A stretch of 64,000 bases of DNA, from assembly GCA_963723455.1 (NCBI GenBank), contig CAVRQM010000001.1, positions 1,054,001 to 1,118,000 of the forward strand, in the 5' to 3' direction. The position numbers and the translations under genes were made by a program. The notes below the pieces were generated by a model. It had not been told where the DNA came from. It saw only the letters and a program-made list of their open reading frames with translations, and made no database searches. Below are positions 25,418 to 33,607 of the stretch, in pieces. This DNA is from CAVRQM01 sp963723455. GTDB taxonomy: Bacteria; Pseudomonadota; Alphaproteobacteria; Acetobacterales; Acetobacteraceae. Position 1 is the first letter of the stretch; each line of letters begins with the position of its first letter.

Positions 25418-26545
25418 ATGAGCAGCTATCGTCCCTACCAGGACATCACGCGGCGGGTGTCGCGCCAGATCCATGTCGGCCGGGTGCCGGTGGGCGGCGA
25501 CGCGCCGATCACCGTGCAGACCATGACCAACACGCTGACCTCGGATGTCGAGGCAACGGTCGCGCAGATCCGCCGCGCCGAGCGGGCCGGCGTGGACATC
25601 GTGCGCGTCTCCTGCCCCGACGAGGCCAGCACCGCGGCGCTGGCGACCATCGTCCGGCAGGTCGACGTCCCGGTCGTGGCCGACATCCACTTCCACTACA
25701 AGCGCGCCATCGAGGCGGCGCGCGCCGGGGCGGCCTGCCTGCGCATCAACCCCGGCAACATCGGCAGCTCCGAGCGGGTCCGCGAGGTGGTGCAGGCGGC
25801 GCGCGACCACAATTGCTCCATGCGCATCGGCGTCAACGCCGGCAGCCTGGAGCGGCACCTGCTGGAGAAATACGGCGAGCCGAATCCCGAGGCGCTGGTG
25901 GAAAGCGCGCTGGAACACGCGAAGATCCTGCAGGACCACGATTTCCACGAGTTCAAGATCAGCGTGAAGGCGTCCGACGTGTTCATGGCGGTGGCCGCCT
26001 ACACGCAACTGGCCGAGGTCTGCGACCACCCGCTGCACATCGGCATCACCGAGGCGGGCAGCAAGCGCGCCGGCACGGTCAAAAGCGCGATCGGCCTGGG
26101 CAACCTGCTGTGGGCCGGCATCGGCGACACGGTGCGCGTGTCGCTGAGCGCCGAGCCGGAGGAGGAGGTGCTGGTCGCCTGGGACCTGCTGAAGTCGCTG
26201 GGCATCCGGCATCGCGGCGTGAAGATCATCTCGTGCCCGTCCTGCGCCCGGCAGGGCTTCAACGTGATCGAGACGGTGCAGACGCTGGAGGAGCGGCTGG
26301 CGCATATCGAGACGCCGCTGACCCTGTCGATCATCGGCTGCGTGGTGAACGGGCCGGGCGAGGCGCTGATGACCGATCTCGGCGTGACCGGCGGCGGGTC
26401 CGGGCGGCACATGGTCTATGCGGCTGGCAAGACCGACCACACCATGCCGGGCGACGGCATGATCGAGCATGTGGTGGAGCTGGTCGAGCGGCGGGCGGCG
26501 GCGATCCAGGCGGAGCAGGCGGCGGCGAAGCTGGCGGCGGAGTAG
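25418..26545 (+). CDS. ispG: 4-hydroxy-3-methylbut-2-enyl diphosphate synthase
   Basis: IspG is the 4Fe-4S enzyme of the penultimate MEP-pathway step to isoprenoids, needed here for carotenoids, quinones and undecaprenyl phosphate. The 375-residue protein shows VPVVADIHFHYKRAIEAARAG, LRINPGNIGS, HIGITEAGSKRAGTVKSAIG and cluster-binding cysteines in IISCPSCARQGF and IIGCVVNGPGEA. ATG 25,418 follows a GCAGG ribosome-binding site. It is normally followed by hisS; here 1.4 kb of extra DNA intervenes. Confidence 0.97.
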   Translation: MSSYRPYQDITRRVSRQIHVGRVPVGGDAPITVQTMTNTLTSDVEATVAQIRRAERAGVDIVRVSCPDEASTAALATIVRQVDVPVVADIHFHYKRAIEAARAGAACLRINPGNIGSSERVREVVQAARDHNCSMRIGVNAGSLERHLLEKYGEPNPEALVESALEHAKILQDHDFHEFKISVKASDVFMAVAAYTQLAEVCDHPLHIGITEAGSKRAGTVKSAIGLGNLLWAGIGDTVRVSLSAEPEEEVLVAWDLLKSLGIRHRGVKIISCPSCARQGFNVIETVQTLEERLAHIETPLTLSIIGCVVNGPGEALMTDLGVTGGGSGRHMVYAAGKTDHTMPGDGMIEHVVELVERRAAAIQAEQAAAKLAAE

Positions 26546-26591
26546 CCGATGGAGCACGAGGCGCAGGCTGGCGGCTGGCGACGATGCAGCT

Positions 26592-26681
26592 ATGACCAAG
26601 TTTGAGGTCGGGAACCTTACGGATCCTGTCATGGTCACGGCGCTGGGTTGGTTTTGCGCGCAATGGCTCTACCGGCACTGA
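26592..26681 (+). CDS. Possible 29-residue leader ORF
   Basis: ATG 26,592 opens MTKFEVGNLTDPVMVTALGW and closes at TGA 26,679-26,681, five bases before the start of the next gene. No family is recognised and there is only a weak ribosome-binding site. The close spacing would allow translational coupling. It could equally be chance. Confidence 0.22.
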   Translation: MTKFEVGNLTDPVMVTALGWFCAQWLYRH

Positions 26682-26685
26682 GACT

Positions 26686-27435
26686 ATGGCCCACTCCGTG
26701 GTGCGGCGCGGCGGCGGCTTGTACGCAGATCTGCTGATAGGTGCCGCCGTCGCGGTAGTCGGCGCCGGACTGCTGTCGCCTCAGCAGCTACGCTGCCCTG
26801 TTCGCGACTTGGCGCACGCCAACATCATTCCGCCGCAATGTGTCGATGCGGAGCTAGCCCCAAAATCGCAGGCAGTGGTGCCGATCGCCAGAAACAATCT
26901 CACGATCGACCTTCCTCGAAACGTCCTGGGGGGCATGTTCGTGGGGCCAATTTATTGCCCGTCTGGCCGGGGGGTGTGCGGCCAGCTTTTTTCTCCGCGG
27001 ATTGCTGTCCTCTGGCCGAGCTTCGCGCCCATTCCGGCGGCCCGGGCCGCGGAGTTCCGAGTGCTTTCGGCAGCCCGGCATCCCGATCTCATATACGCGG
27101 TCTTACTCGGAAACGATGAGCCGGCGCGTGTTGCAGCCTTCTTGGGTGGTCTGAAGGCTGAGGATGTGAGCCACCTCGTGCCGGCGTCATACGGCCTCTA
27201 CCGGCTTCTTCCCAACGTTCCAAGCATAGTTGTGACCAATCCAGGCACGCGAGACAGGGTCGCGCTAGATTTGCCGATATCAGGTCGGCTTGACGCGACC
27301 GAGCAAGTCAACGGTCAGAAATACGTTTTGGGTGACGTGCATTTTGCGTTCCAGTTCAATGCGTCCCTTCTACCTCACTGGTCAGAAATCAATGATCGGT
27401 TGACGAAGCTGATCGAGTCCTCCGTACAACCATAG
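26686..27435 (+). CDS. Unrecognised membrane-anchored protein
   Basis: A 249-residue product that I do not recognise. It has one probable N-terminal membrane anchor or signal (LYADLLIGAAVAVVGAGLLS, about 13-32), and the rest would be periplasmic, with cysteine pairs in RCPVRDL/PQCVDAEL and YCPSGRGVCGQ. The C-terminal part (KYVLGDVHFAFQFNASLLPH) looks like a compact soluble domain. Its base composition is visibly less GC-rich than all neighbours and uses A/T-ending codons more often. Together with its place inside the normally contiguous ispG-hisS pair, this suggests acquisition by transfer. ATG 26,686 is chosen because upstream frame is non-conserved leader. Confidence 0.6.
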   Translation: MAHSVVRRGGGLYADLLIGAAVAVVGAGLLSPQQLRCPVRDLAHANIIPPQCVDAELAPKSQAVVPIARNNLTIDLPRNVLGGMFVGPIYCPSGRGVCGQLFSPRIAVLWPSFAPIPAARAAEFRVLSAARHPDLIYAVLLGNDEPARVAAFLGGLKAEDVSHLVPASYGLYRLLPNVPSIVVTNPGTRDRVALDLPISGRLDATEQVNGQKYVLGDVHFAFQFNASLLPHWSEINDRLTKLIESSVQP

Positions 27436-27534
27436 ATGTGTGTGGTTGCTCTCTGGCGAGTTGCCGCAAGCCCGATCCACGACGAGGATGCACGGACATC
27501 GGCAACGGACTGAAAGCATGTTAGTCTGCAAAAT

Positions 27535-27922
27535 ATGACGACCATCATAGCCGAAATCTATGACGCCTTCCGTGAGGCTGGCGCCTCCGAAGGCAAGTCG
27601 CGCGCGGCGGCCGAGGCGCTCTCGCTGTACGAGGATCGTTTTGTCTCGATTGACCGCAGGTTCGACGCGCTTGACCATCAGATTGACCACACGCGGTCCG
27701 ACATTGGCCGGCGTGTCGACCGGCTTCGTTCCGACTTGAGTTTGAGGATGGATCAACTGCGTTCCGAATTCGAACCAGCGCACTGGCACGGTCCGGTCCG
27801 ACCTGAGCCTGCGGATTGAACGGGTACAGGGCCGTCTCAACCTCGTGCAGTGGCAGCTTGCCTTGGTGATCGGCGGGATTATGGCACTCATCATCAGGGC
27901 GTTTTTCAGCGGCGTCCACTGA
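27535..27922 (+). pseudogene. Coiled-coil membrane-anchored protein (DUF1640-like), frameshifted
   Basis: The frame from ATG 27,535 gives MTTIIAEIYDAFREAGASEG followed by heptad-like RFDALDHQIDHTRSDIGRRVDRLRSDL and then runs out of frame near 27,770-27,790, ending at 27,819. One base on, the frame continues VRSDLSLRIERVQGRLNLVQ, then a transmembrane helix (LALVIGGIMALIIRAFF), and stops at 27,920-27,922. The combined layout, coiled coil plus C-terminal anchor, matches small DUF1640/CCDC90-like phage and bacterial proteins. It is just upstream of hisS, whose GTG start follows the stop by one base. Confidence 0.55.
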
Positions 27923-27923
27923 C

Positions 27924-29159
27924 GTGCCCCCCTCGCAGCCGGTTCGCGGCACCCGCGACCTGATCGGCGACGACCAGCGCCGCCATGCTCACGTCATCGA
28001 CATCGCCCGCCGGGTCGCGAGCCTGTACGGCTTCGACGAATGGGCGACGCCGATCTTCGAGGACAGCGGAGTGTTCGCCCGCACCCTGGGCGAGACCTCC
28101 GACGTGGTGACCAAGGAGACGTACACCTTCGCCGACCGCGGCGGCGACAGCATCACCCTGCGCCCGGAGAACACCGCCGGCATCTGCCGCGCGCTGGTCA
28201 GCAACGGGCTGACCCAGTCGCTGCCGCAAAGGGTGTTCTACGCCGGCCCGATGTTCCGCTACGAGCGGCCGCAGAAGGGCCGCTACCGGCAGTTCCACCA
28301 GATCGGCTGCGAGCTGATCGGCCCGGCCGAGCCGCTGGCCGACGCCGAGGTGATCGCCTGCGGCTGGCATATCCTGACCGAACTCGGCGTCGCCGAGGGC
28401 GTCGTGCTGGAGCTGAACACGCTGGGCGACCGGCCGAGCCGCGACGCCTATCGCGCGGCCCTCGTCGCCTATTTCGAGGCGCACCGCGCGGCGCTGAGCG
28501 AGGACAGCCTGACCCGGCTCGACCGCAACCCGCTGCGCATCCTGGACAGCAAGGACGAGGGCGACCGGCGCGTGGTGGCGGGCGCGCCCACCATCGCGCC
28601 GCATCTGACCGCCGAGGCGGCCGGCATCTACGCGGCATTGCAGACGCACCTCGTCCGGCTCGGCGTGCCGTACCGGGAGAACCCGCGCATCGTGCGCGGC
28701 CTGGACTACTACAACCACGCGGCGTTCGAGTTCGTCACCGACCGGCTGGGCGCGCAGGGCACAGTGATGGGCGGCGGCCGCTATGACGGGCTGGTGGCCG
28801 AGATGGGCGGCCCGCCCACCCCCGCCGTCGGCTGGGCGGCCGGAGTCGAGCGGCTGGCCATGCTGCTGCCGGGAGCGCCCGCCGCGCCCCGCGCCGTGGC
28901 GGTGATCCCGGCCGGCGAGGGCATGGAGGCGGCCGCGCTGGACGTGCTGAGCGCGTTGCGCGCGGCCGGCATCCGCGCGGAGATCGCCTATCGCGGCAAC
29001 CTCAAGCGGCGGCTGGAGCGCGCCAACCGCAGCAACGCCCGTGCGGCCGTGATCATCGGCGACGCGGAGTTTGCGCGCGGGATGGCGCAGGTGAAGGATC
29101 TCGCGACCGGCGAGCAGTCGGAGGTGTCCGTCGCTGACCTGCCGGCCAGGCTGGCATGA
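27924..29159 (+). CDS. hisS: Histidyl-tRNA synthetase
   Basis: HisRS charges tRNA-His. The 411-residue class II synthetase shows PVRGTRDLIGDDQRRH at the N-terminus, motif 2 FYAGPMFRYERPQKGRYRQFHQIGCE, the histidine-binding RGLDYYNHAAFEF, motif 3 GGGRYDGLVAEMGG...GWAAGVERL and a C-terminal anticodon-binding domain (AVIPAGEGMEAAALDVLSAL on). GTG 27,924 starts directly after the upstream pseudogene. Its end overlaps prfA by ATGA. Confidence 0.97.
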   Translation: MPPSQPVRGTRDLIGDDQRRHAHVIDIARRVASLYGFDEWATPIFEDSGVFARTLGETSDVVTKETYTFADRGGDSITLRPENTAGICRALVSNGLTQSLPQRVFYAGPMFRYERPQKGRYRQFHQIGCELIGPAEPLADAEVIACGWHILTELGVAEGVVLELNTLGDRPSRDAYRAALVAYFEAHRAALSEDSLTRLDRNPLRILDSKDEGDRRVVAGAPTIAPHLTAEAAGIYAALQTHLVRLGVPYRENPRIVRGLDYYNHAAFEFVTDRLGAQGTVMGGGRYDGLVAEMGGPPTPAVGWAAGVERLAMLLPGAPAAPRAVAVIPAGEGMEAAALDVLSALRAAGIRAEIAYRGNLKRRLERANRSNARAAVIIGDAEFARGMAQVKDLATGEQSEVSVADLPARLA

Positions 29160-30208
29160 GCTTCTCCCTGAAGCTCGACCGCATCGCGGCGCGCGCCGAC
29201 GAGCTGCGCGACATGCTGAGCACTGCCGCCGGCGACAGCTACGTGCGCGCCTCACGCGAGCTGGCCGAAATCGAGCCTGTGGTGGAGCGCATCGGCGAGC
29301 TGCGCGCCGCCGAGGATCAGGCGGCGCAGGCCGAGGCGCTGCTGGGCGATCCCGACATGCGCGAGCTGGCCGAGGCCGAACTGGCGGCGCTGAAGGACCG
29401 CATCCCCGAGCTGCAGCACGCGCTGCGCCTGGCGTTGCTGCCGCGCGACGAGGCCGACGAACGCTCGGCCATCCTGGAAATCCGCCCGGCCGCCGGCGGC
29501 GACGAGGCCGGGCTGTTCGCCGCCGAGCTGTTCGCCATGTATCAGAAATACGCCGGCCTGCACGGCTGGCGGTTCGAGACGCTGGAGCACGACGACACCG
29601 GCCTGGGCGGCATCAAGGGCGCGATCGCCGAGATCTCCGGCCGCGGCGTGTTCGCCAGGCTGAAATACGAATCCGGCGTGCATCGGGTGCAGCGGGTGCC
29701 CGCCACCGAAAGCCAGGGCCGCATCCATACCTCCACCGTGACCGTCGCGGTGCTGCCGGAGGCGGAGGAAGTGGACATCACGATCGACGAATCCGACCTG
29801 CGCATCGACGTCTATCGCGCGCAGGGCGCCGGCGGTCAGCACGTCAACAAGACCGAGAGCGCGGTGCGCGTCACCCACCTGCCGACCGGCCTCGCGGTGG
29901 CCGTGCAGGAGGAAAAGAGCCAGCACAAGAACAAGGCCAAGGCGATGAAGGTGCTGCGCGCGCGGCTGTACGAGCAGCAGCGCGCCAGCCTGCACGCCAC
30001 CCGCTCGGCCGACCGTCGCGCGCAGGTCGGCACCGGCGACCGCAGCGAGCGCATCCGCACCTACAACTTTCCGCAGGGGCGGGTCTCGGACCACCGCATC
30101 GAGCTGACGCTGTACAAGATCGACCGGGTGATGCAGGGCGAGCTGGACGACTTCATCGACAAGCTGATCGCCGAGGACCAGGCGGCGCGGCTGGCCGCCG
30201 ACGTCTGA
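29156..30208 (+). CDS. prfA: Peptide chain release factor 1
   Basis: RF1 terminates translation at UAA and UAG. The 350-residue protein has the stop-codon-recognition tripeptide PAT (182-184, in RVPATESQGRIH), which distinguishes it from RF2, and the hydrolytic GGQ (226-228) in RAQGAGGQHVNKTESAVR. The Gln is methylated by PrmC, encoded four bases downstream. It overlaps hisS by four bases, indicating coupled translation. Confidence 0.97.
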   Translation: MSFSLKLDRIAARADELRDMLSTAAGDSYVRASRELAEIEPVVERIGELRAAEDQAAQAEALLGDPDMRELAEAELAALKDRIPELQHALRLALLPRDEADERSAILEIRPAAGGDEAGLFAAELFAMYQKYAGLHGWRFETLEHDDTGLGGIKGAIAEISGRGVFARLKYESGVHRVQRVPATESQGRIHTSTVTVAVLPEAEEVDITIDESDLRIDVYRAQGAGGQHVNKTESAVRVTHLPTGLAVAVQEEKSQHKNKAKAMKVLRARLYEQQRASLHATRSADRRAQVGTGDRSERIRTYNFPQGRVSDHRIELTLYKIDRVMQGELDDFIDKLIAEDQAARLAADV

Positions 30209-30212
30209 CGCC

Positions 30213-31049
30213 GTGACCGCTGCCGAGGCGCTGGCCCACGCCACCGCGCGATTGCGCGCGGCGGGGATCGAGAACCCGGCGCGTGAGGCGCGCCTGCTGC
30301 TGGCGCACGCCCAGGGTCGCGGCCCCGGCGCCATGCCCGGCACCGATGCCCCGGCGCCGGACGGGTTCTGGGGGCTGCTGGACCGACGCTGCGCGCGCGA
30401 GCCGATGGCGCTCGTCACCGGACGGCAGGGTTTCTGGACGCTCGACCTGGAGGTGACGCGCGCCACGCTGATCCCGCGCGCCGACAGCGAGGCGCTGGTC
30501 GAGGCGGCGCTGGCCGCCTTCCCGGACCGGACGCGGGTCCGCCGGGTGCTCGACCTGGGCACCGGGACCGGGGCGCTGCTGCTGGCCGCCCTGGCCGAGT
30601 TCCCCGCAGCCTGGGGCCTGGGGGTGGACATCTCGGCCGCCGCCTGCGCCCTCGCCCGGCGCAACGCCGCCCGGCACGGGCTGGCGGGGCGGGCGTTCCT
30701 GGTCGCCGGCGACTGGGCCTGCGCCGTGCGCGGGCCGTTCGATCTGGTGCTGGCCAACCCGCCCTATGTCGAGACGACGGCGATCGCATCGCTGATGCCC
30801 GAGGTCGCCCGGCATGAGCCGGCGAGCGCGCTGGACGGCGGCGCGGACGGGCTGGACGCCTACCGGGCGATCGTGCCCGCCCTGCCCCGGCTGCTGGCCC
30901 CCGGGGCTGCTGCAGTGCTGGAGGTGGGGGACGGCCAGGCCGACGCGGTCGGCGCGATGCTGCAGGCGGCCGGGCTGGGGGCGCCCTGGTTCCGGCGCGA
31001 CCTGGGCGGGGTCCGCCGCGCGGTGGCGGTCGGCGGCGCCGCCGGCTGA
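30213..31049 (+). CDS. prmC: Release factor glutamine methyltransferase
   Basis: PrmC methylates the GGQ glutamine of RF1 and RF2. The 278-residue protein has an N-terminal helical substrate-binding part, the family's RQGFWTLDLEVTRATLIPRADSEALVE, SAM motif VLDLGTGTGALLLAAL and catalytic NPPY (LANPPYVET). GTG 30,213 follows the prfA stop by four bases, so it is co-transcribed with its substrate gene. Confidence 0.96.
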   Translation: MTAAEALAHATARLRAAGIENPAREARLLLAHAQGRGPGAMPGTDAPAPDGFWGLLDRRCAREPMALVTGRQGFWTLDLEVTRATLIPRADSEALVEAALAAFPDRTRVRRVLDLGTGTGALLLAALAEFPAAWGLGVDISAAACALARRNAARHGLAGRAFLVAGDWACAVRGPFDLVLANPPYVETTAIASLMPEVARHEPASALDGGADGLDAYRAIVPALPRLLAPGAAAVLEVGDGQADAVGAMLQAAGLGAPWFRRDLGGVRRAVAVGGAAG

Positions 31050-31072
31050 GCCAGCCGTGACCGAAAAAATGG

Positions 31073-31101
31073 TTGGCATGCCAGCCAAGTGTCACTAGGT
31101 T
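31073..31101 (+). promoter_or_regulatory. Candidate sigma-70 promoter for the DUF4167 gene, with overlapping palindrome
   Basis: TTGGCA (31,073-31,078) and TAGGTT (31,096-31,101) lie 17 bases apart just after prmC. The palindrome TGGCATGCCA (31,074-31,083) overlaps the -35 hexamer and could be an operator. The transcript would have a leader of about 225 nt before ATG 31,335. Confidence 0.55.
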
Positions 31102-31230
31102 CAGGCTGCGCGGTTGGGATTGCGTGCTGCGGCACGTCCCACGGCCAGCGTTGCTCCCCCGGACGTCGGATTGGGGGTGACGATGGCTCCGTGCGAAGCC
31201 ATGAACAGGTGCCTCGGCGGTCGTTGCCGG

Positions 31231-31283
31231 CCGGGGCGGATCGGCCCCGGGGGACAGAAGCGCGGCTGCGGGCAGGATGCCCG
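31231..31283 (+). promoter_or_regulatory. Two hairpins with GGA loops in the DUF4167 leader
   Basis: CCGGGGC/GCCCCGG (31,231-31,250) forms a 7-bp stem with loop GGATCG; CGGGCA/TGCCCG (31,269-31,283) forms a 6-bp stem with loop GGA. GGA exposed in hairpin loops is the recognition element of CsrA/RsmA-type regulators, so post-transcriptional control is possible. No homologous riboswitch class was recognised. The rest of 31,102-31,334 holds only a weak 48-codon open frame. Confidence 0.35.
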
Positions 31284-31334
31284 GGGCTGTGGCCACCCGG
31301 CCGGGGCGCAGACAGGAAAGCGCGGCTAGCACGC

Positions 31335-31895
31335 ATGAACATGAAACGGATGCGCGGACGGAACCATCGCAGCGGCGGCGGCGGCGGGGGGGGCGGTGGC
31401 GGGCCGGTCAGGCAGCATGGCGGGGGCATCCCGCTGAACCGCAACCATGTGTTCGACAGCAACGGACCGGATTTGCGGGTGCGCGGCACGGCGCAGCAGC
31501 TGTTCGAGCGGTATCTGCAACTGGGCCGCGACGCCACCAGCGTGGGCGATCGGGTGATGGCGGAGAGCTACTTCCAGCACGCGGAACACTATTTCCGCAT
31601 CCTCAACGCCATGACGCAGGCTCAGCAGCAGGGTCATGGCGGGGTCGCGAACGCTGGCCAGAACGGGCCTGGACAGAACGGTCCCGGCCAGGGCGGGGCG
31701 AACCCGAACGGGCAGCAGCGCCGTCCCTCGATGCACGATACCGGCCTCGATGACGGCTCGGACCAGGATGAAGCCGATGGCGAGTTGCCAGGACTGGGCG
31801 AGCAGCCCGGCGCGGAGGCAAACGGCTCGGACGACGGCGCGATGCTGACCGACTCCCGCCGCATCCCGATCGCCGCGGCCCCGCCGGAGGCGTAG
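31335..31895 (+). CDS. DUF4167 family protein
   Basis: A 186-residue protein of an alphaproteobacterial family normally found after prmC. It begins MNMKRMRGRN followed by a poly-glycine stretch, then the conserved domain (LNRNHVFDSNGPDLRVRGTAQQLFERYLQLGRDATSVGDRVMAESYFQHAEHYFRILN, about 37-93), then a Gln/Gly/Asn-rich and acidic disordered tail. The helical repeat-like core and basic N-terminus suggest RNA or ribosome association, but the function is unknown. The poly-Gly is encoded by a GC-rich run including eight consecutive G (31,386-31,393), a site prone to slippage. Confidence 0.92.
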   Translation: MNMKRMRGRNHRSGGGGGGGGGGPVRQHGGGIPLNRNHVFDSNGPDLRVRGTAQQLFERYLQLGRDATSVGDRVMAESYFQHAEHYFRILNAMTQAQQQGHGGVANAGQNGPGQNGPGQGGANPNGQQRRPSMHDTGLDDGSDQDEADGELPGLGEQPGAEANGSDDGAMLTDSRRIPIAAAPPEA

Positions 31896-31906
31896 CCGAC
31901 AGCCTG

Positions 31907-31933
31907 CCCGGCAGTCGCGGCCGGCTTGCCGGG
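31907..31933 (+). terminator. Possible terminator hairpin after the DUF4167 gene
   Basis: CCCGGCA (31,907-31,913) pairs perfectly with TGCCGGG (31,927-31,933) across a 13-nt loop, just after the stop at 31,895. No T-run follows, as is usual for such GC-rich DNA, so this is tentative. Confidence 0.3.
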
Positions 31934-31948
31934 ATCGGCCCCAGCCCG

Positions 31949-32725
31949 GTGCCCCGCCTGGTGCCCAGCCTGGTGCCCAGCCTGGTGATCGACACACCCG
32001 GCATCGCGCCGCACGCGCTCGGCCTGCTGGTCGGCCTCGATCCGGATCTGGTGCGGACCATCGGCCTGTCGCTCGGCGTCAGCGTGTCGGCGACCGCGCT
32101 CGCCGCCGTGATCGGCCTGCCGCTGGGCGCGGCTCTTGCGGCGTGCCGGTTCACCGGGCGCCGAACGACGATCGTGGCCGCCAACGCGCTGCTTGGATTG
32201 CCTCCCGTGGTGGTCGGCCTTGCGCTGTATCTGCTGCTGTCGCGGTCTGGCCCGCTTGGGCGGCTCGATCTGCTGTTCACGCCGTCGGCGATGGCCGTCG
32301 CGCAGTTCCTGCTCGCCGTGCCGATCGTGACCGCGCTTGCGCATCGCGGCATGGACGCGATCTGGACCGAGTTCGGCCCAGCGTTCCAGATCGACGGCGC
32401 CAGCGCCGTGCGGGCCATCCCGCACATGCTGGCGATCGGGCAGGATCAGGCGACCACCGCGGTGCTCGCAGGGTTTGGCCGCAGCCTGTCGGAGGTTGGA
32501 GCCATCCTGATCGTCGGCGGCAACATCGCGGGCTACACGCGCACCATGACCACCTCCATTGCCTTGCAGACCAGCGAGGGCCACCTCGCCTCTGCGCTGG
32601 CGCTGGGCATCGTGCTGATCGCAATCAGCACGCTGGTTAGCCTGTGCGCGTTCCTGCTTCGGCAGTCCCATGACATACCCCGGGTCCGACGCGAAGACCC
32701 GCACGGAGGCGACATTCCAGCATGA
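31949..32725 (+). CDS. tupB: Tungstate-type ABC transporter permease
   Basis: A polytopic inner-membrane permease, about 258 residues, of the TupB family. It has six or so hydrophobic segments and the inner-membrane EAA-like loop GASAVRAIPHMLAIGQDQATTAVLAGFGRSLSEVGAILIVGGNIAG, a strong TupB signature. The start is uncertain because three 12-bp repeats (31,949-31,984) each contain an in-frame GTG; GTG 31,985 is the next choice. The 3' end overlaps tupA by four bases. No ATPase (tupC) gene is present beside it, so the motor must be encoded elsewhere or be missing. Confidence 0.85.
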   Translation: MPRLVPSLVPSLVIDTPGIAPHALGLLVGLDPDLVRTIGLSLGVSVSATALAAVIGLPLGAALAACRFTGRRTTIVAANALLGLPPVVVGLALYLLLSRSGPLGRLDLLFTPSAMAVAQFLLAVPIVTALAHRGMDAIWTEFGPAFQIDGASAVRAIPHMLAIGQDQATTAVLAGFGRSLSEVGAILIVGGNIAGYTRTMTTSIALQTSEGHLASALALGIVLIAISTLVSLCAFLLRQSHDIPRVRREDPHGGDIPA

Positions 32726-33567
32726 TCATAGGTTGCTTTTTCAGGCTCATCGCCCGCGGCGCGCTCGCCTGTGCATTGGCTGGCGCCGCGACCGCGACCG
32801 GCGTCGCCGCGCCTGCCCCGGCCATCGTGCTGGCCTCGACCACCTCGGTCGAGAATAGCGGGCTGCTGCAGCGCATCCTGCCCGGGTTCACGCGGCAGAC
32901 CGGCATCACGGTGCGTGTCGTGGCGGTCGGGACCGGACAGGCGCTGGCCATCGCGGCGCGCGGCGACGCCGATCTTGTCCTGGTCCACGATCCCGACGCG
33001 GAGCGGCGGTTCATGGCGGCCGGGCACGGCGTGACCCGCCAGGAGATCGCCTGGAACGATTTCGTGGTGATCGGGCCGGACTCCGACCCGGCGCATATCG
33101 ATGGCGGGCATGATGCGGTCGCGGCATTCCGGGCGATCTGGGCCGCGCGCTCGCCGTTCGTCTCGCGCGGCGACAAGAGCGGCACCGATGCCGAGGAGAA
33201 GCGCATCTGGCTGAAGGCCGGGCTGGATCCCAGGCGGGCCGGCGGCTGGTACAAGGATATCGGCGGCGGCATGGGCGCTGCGCTGAACGCGGCCGCGGCG
33301 ATCCCGGCCTATACCCTGTCGGATCGCGGCACCTGGCTGAGCTTCGCCAACAAGGCCGATCTGCGGATCGCAGTCGAGGGCGCGAGGGATCTGCTCAACC
33401 GCTACGATGTCATCACCCTGAACCCGCGCGAACACGCGCAGGCCGGGCAGGAACCGGCGCAGCGCCTGGCCTCCTGGCTTTCATCGCCGGCCGGACAGGG
33501 CGCCATCGGCGGCTACATGCTGGCCGGCCAACGCCTGTTCCATCCCGAGGCCGATCCGAAACCGTAA
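32722..33567 (+). CDS. tupA: Tungstate-binding periplasmic protein
   Basis: A 281-residue solute-binding protein with a Sec signal peptide (about 1-29) and the TupA signature ASTTSVENSGLLQRILPGF close to the mature N-terminus, where the Thr/Ser residues bind the oxyanion. DADLVLVHDPDAERRFMAAG, NDFVVIGP and FVSRGDKSGTDAEEK are further family segments. Specificity for tungstate over molybdate is inferred from the family. It is coupled to tupB by an ATGA overlap. Confidence 0.9.
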   Translation: MIIGCFFRLIARGALACALAGAATATGVAAPAPAIVLASTTSVENSGLLQRILPGFTRQTGITVRVVAVGTGQALAIAARGDADLVLVHDPDAERRFMAAGHGVTRQEIAWNDFVVIGPDSDPAHIDGGHDAVAAFRAIWAARSPFVSRGDKSGTDAEEKRIWLKAGLDPRRAGGWYKDIGGGMGAALNAAAAIPAYTLSDRGTWLSFANKADLRIAVEGARDLLNRYDVITLNPREHAQAGQEPAQRLASWLSSPAGQGAIGGYMLAGQRLFHPEADPKP

Positions 33568-33607
33568 GCGCCGGTCGGCATCGCTCGCCGGGAGACCCCG
33601 CGCCCGG

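Noticed and set aside
31183..31329. A 48-codon open frame in the DUF4167 leader
   Set aside because: No ribosome-binding site, Gly/Arg/Cys-rich composition typical of random frames, and it overlaps the hairpins.
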